53,115 bases of DNA from an uncultured Bacteroidota bacterium. Its GTDB lineage: Bacteria > Bacteroidota > Bacteroidia > Bacteroidales > VadinHA17. A program made the translations under genes and the position numbers. The notes under the pieces are model-generated. The model worked only from the letters and a program-made list of their open reading frames with translations, made no database searches and was not told the origin of the DNA. Every line of letters starts with the position of its first letter. Position 1 is the first letter of the stretch. Location of the stretch: assembly GCA_903844815.1 (NCBI GenBank), contig CAIMVD010000403.1, positions 1-53,115 on the forward strand. The letters are read 5' to 3'. Positions 52,282-53,115 of this stretch are shown piece after piece.

Positions 52282-53115
52282 TTACCAGCTAGTGTTTGCA
52301 AGTTCCCATACATCCGCAAAATTGATCCTTATTATCTCCTTCATAATATCCCAGTTGACAGTGCTGAGCTCATCTTTTGGGGTATGATACTCTTCACGAT
52401 GCCCCGGTTTAAAACGGATAATAGGAATTCCTGCAGCAACAAACGACCTGTGATCGGTTCCTCCGGGAGGATCGGCTGAAGGCTGATAGTCGACAACCAG
52501 GTCGATTCCGTATTTTTTTATGTTTCCGGTTGTGAGGTCCTGAAATGAGGGGAACGACCCTGTATAGGTCATTGTTACTTTTTTCGGATCGCCTGGTGAA
52601 ATGTATCTCGAGATCATGTCAAAATTCATATTGAGCTTAATATCCTTAACCGGATAGTCCTGACTCTGTACGAAATACCTTGAACCGAGCAAGCCCTCTT
52701 CTTCGGCTGTCCACAGGGCCACGACGATTGTTTTATCAGGCTTTTTGCCAGTTTCCATAATGGCTTTTGCAATTGTCATAACGCCAACTGTTCCTGATCC
52801 GTTATCATCGGCTCCGTTCCAGATATAACCGTTTCCCATTCCCATGTGATCGTAATGAGCTCCCAGTACAATCACCTGATCCGGGTTATTGCCTTCAATG
52901 ATCCCTATGATATTCTTAACCGGAACCTGGGTGTTTGTTGCCATCGATTTAAAACGAATAGTCTTGCCTTTCAGCAAAGGTTTCAGCGGGGTTTCTCCGG
53001 ATTCTTCCTTCTTTAAGTAATCTTCTACTGTAAATCCGCTTCCCTTGAGAATTTCATTTGCCGTTTTTACCGAAACTGTAATCCTGATAATATTATCCGA
53101 TGGTCTCTTTCCTGC
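52282..53115 (-). CDS. M28-family zinc aminopeptidase, C-terminal 277 residues
   Basis: The frame is open to the window edge, so the N-terminus and signal are missing. The M28 zinc ligands are visible: His and Asp in LGAHYDHMG and NGADDNGSG, Glu pair in TAEEEGLLGS, Asp in NMNFDMISR and His in EEYHTPKDE. The first visible residues (VSVKTANEILKGSGFTVEDY) belong to the family's inserted PA-like or linker part. It cleaves N-terminal residues from peptides outside the cytosol, fitting with the S9 peptidase in the same stretch. The deacetylase gene follows. Confidence 0.92.
   Translation of the reverse strand, partial: AGKRPSDNIIRITVSVKTANEILKGSGFTVEDYLKKEESGETPLKPLLKGKTIRFKSMATNTQVPVKNIIGIIEGNNPDQVIVLGAHYDHMGMGNGYIWNGADDNGSGTVGVMTIAKAIMETGKKPDKTIVVALWTAEEEGLLGSRYFVQSQDYPVKDIKLNMNFDMISRYISPGDPKKVTMTYTGSFPSFQDLTTGNIKKYGIDLVVDYQPSADPPGGTDHRSFVAAGIPIIRFKPGHREEYHTPKDELSTVNWDIMKEIIRINFADVWELANTSW

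Overview
The window looks like a chromosome piece from a Bacteroidota organism, probably Bacteroidales or Marinilabiliales. The basis is a SusC/SusD outer-membrane pair, many lipoproteins, a DUF4251 protein, several promoters resembling the Bacteroidetes TTG-N19-TAnnTTTG type, few purine-rich ribosome sites, and an IorA/IorB ketoacid oxidoreductase of anaerobes. No rRNA, tRNA, IS element or CRISPR array was seen.

Region 1 (1-19307, minus strand) is one long run of 13 collinear genes, read from 19307 down to 1. Most products are exported. There are four kinds of beta-propeller (VCBS/FG-GAP with ASPIC/UnbV tails, YVTN, PD40, Reg_prop-like) and five c-type haem motifs spread over three proteins. 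Two periplasmic-binding proteins have no permease or ATPase beside them, and a DAHP synthase lies between them. At the downstream end are an asparagine-synthase-like ligase without its glutaminase cysteine, an overlapping radical SAM enzyme, a haem/PD40 lipoprotein and the start of a DUF6057-like membrane protein. I recognise the parts but not a described pathway; this is the best candidate for an undescribed system.

Region 2 (19308-32548) holds an OmpR-type response regulator and histidine kinase, three 11-bp direct repeats next to the kinase stop codon, a possible G-quadruplex, and a plus-strand unit: SusC, SusD, intrinsic terminator, a 1101-residue VCBS/ASPIC lipoprotein, and a second SusD that is a close paralogue of the first but has no SusC partner.

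Region 3 (32557-38223) carries small lipoproteins, an ankyrin-repeat/beta-barrel fusion, a serine beta-lactamase-family hydrolase followed by an SRAP (HMCES/YedK) DNA-crosslink protein, and a TonB-like protein, separated by short tandem-repeat spacers.

Region 4 (38316-41750) is a scrambled defence locus. An AbiE-type toxin-antitoxin pair with a clear promoter/operator lies inside the remains of a type I restriction gene (hsdR). The first 17 or so codons of hsdR appear upstream of abiEi, and the motor part resumes out of frame inside the abiEii 3' end. The restriction gene also seems to have lost an internal motor segment.

Region 5 (41876-53115) is more ordinary: nitroreductase, a CarboxypepD_reg-like protein, IorA/IorB (IorA lacking its ferredoxin tail), a porin-like protein, a DPP4-like S9 peptidase, a thioredoxin-like protein, a short SSB, a Zn-ribbon protein, DUF4251, a PIG-L deacetylase and a partial M28 peptidase. 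All assignments are from reading the sequence; no database search was run.
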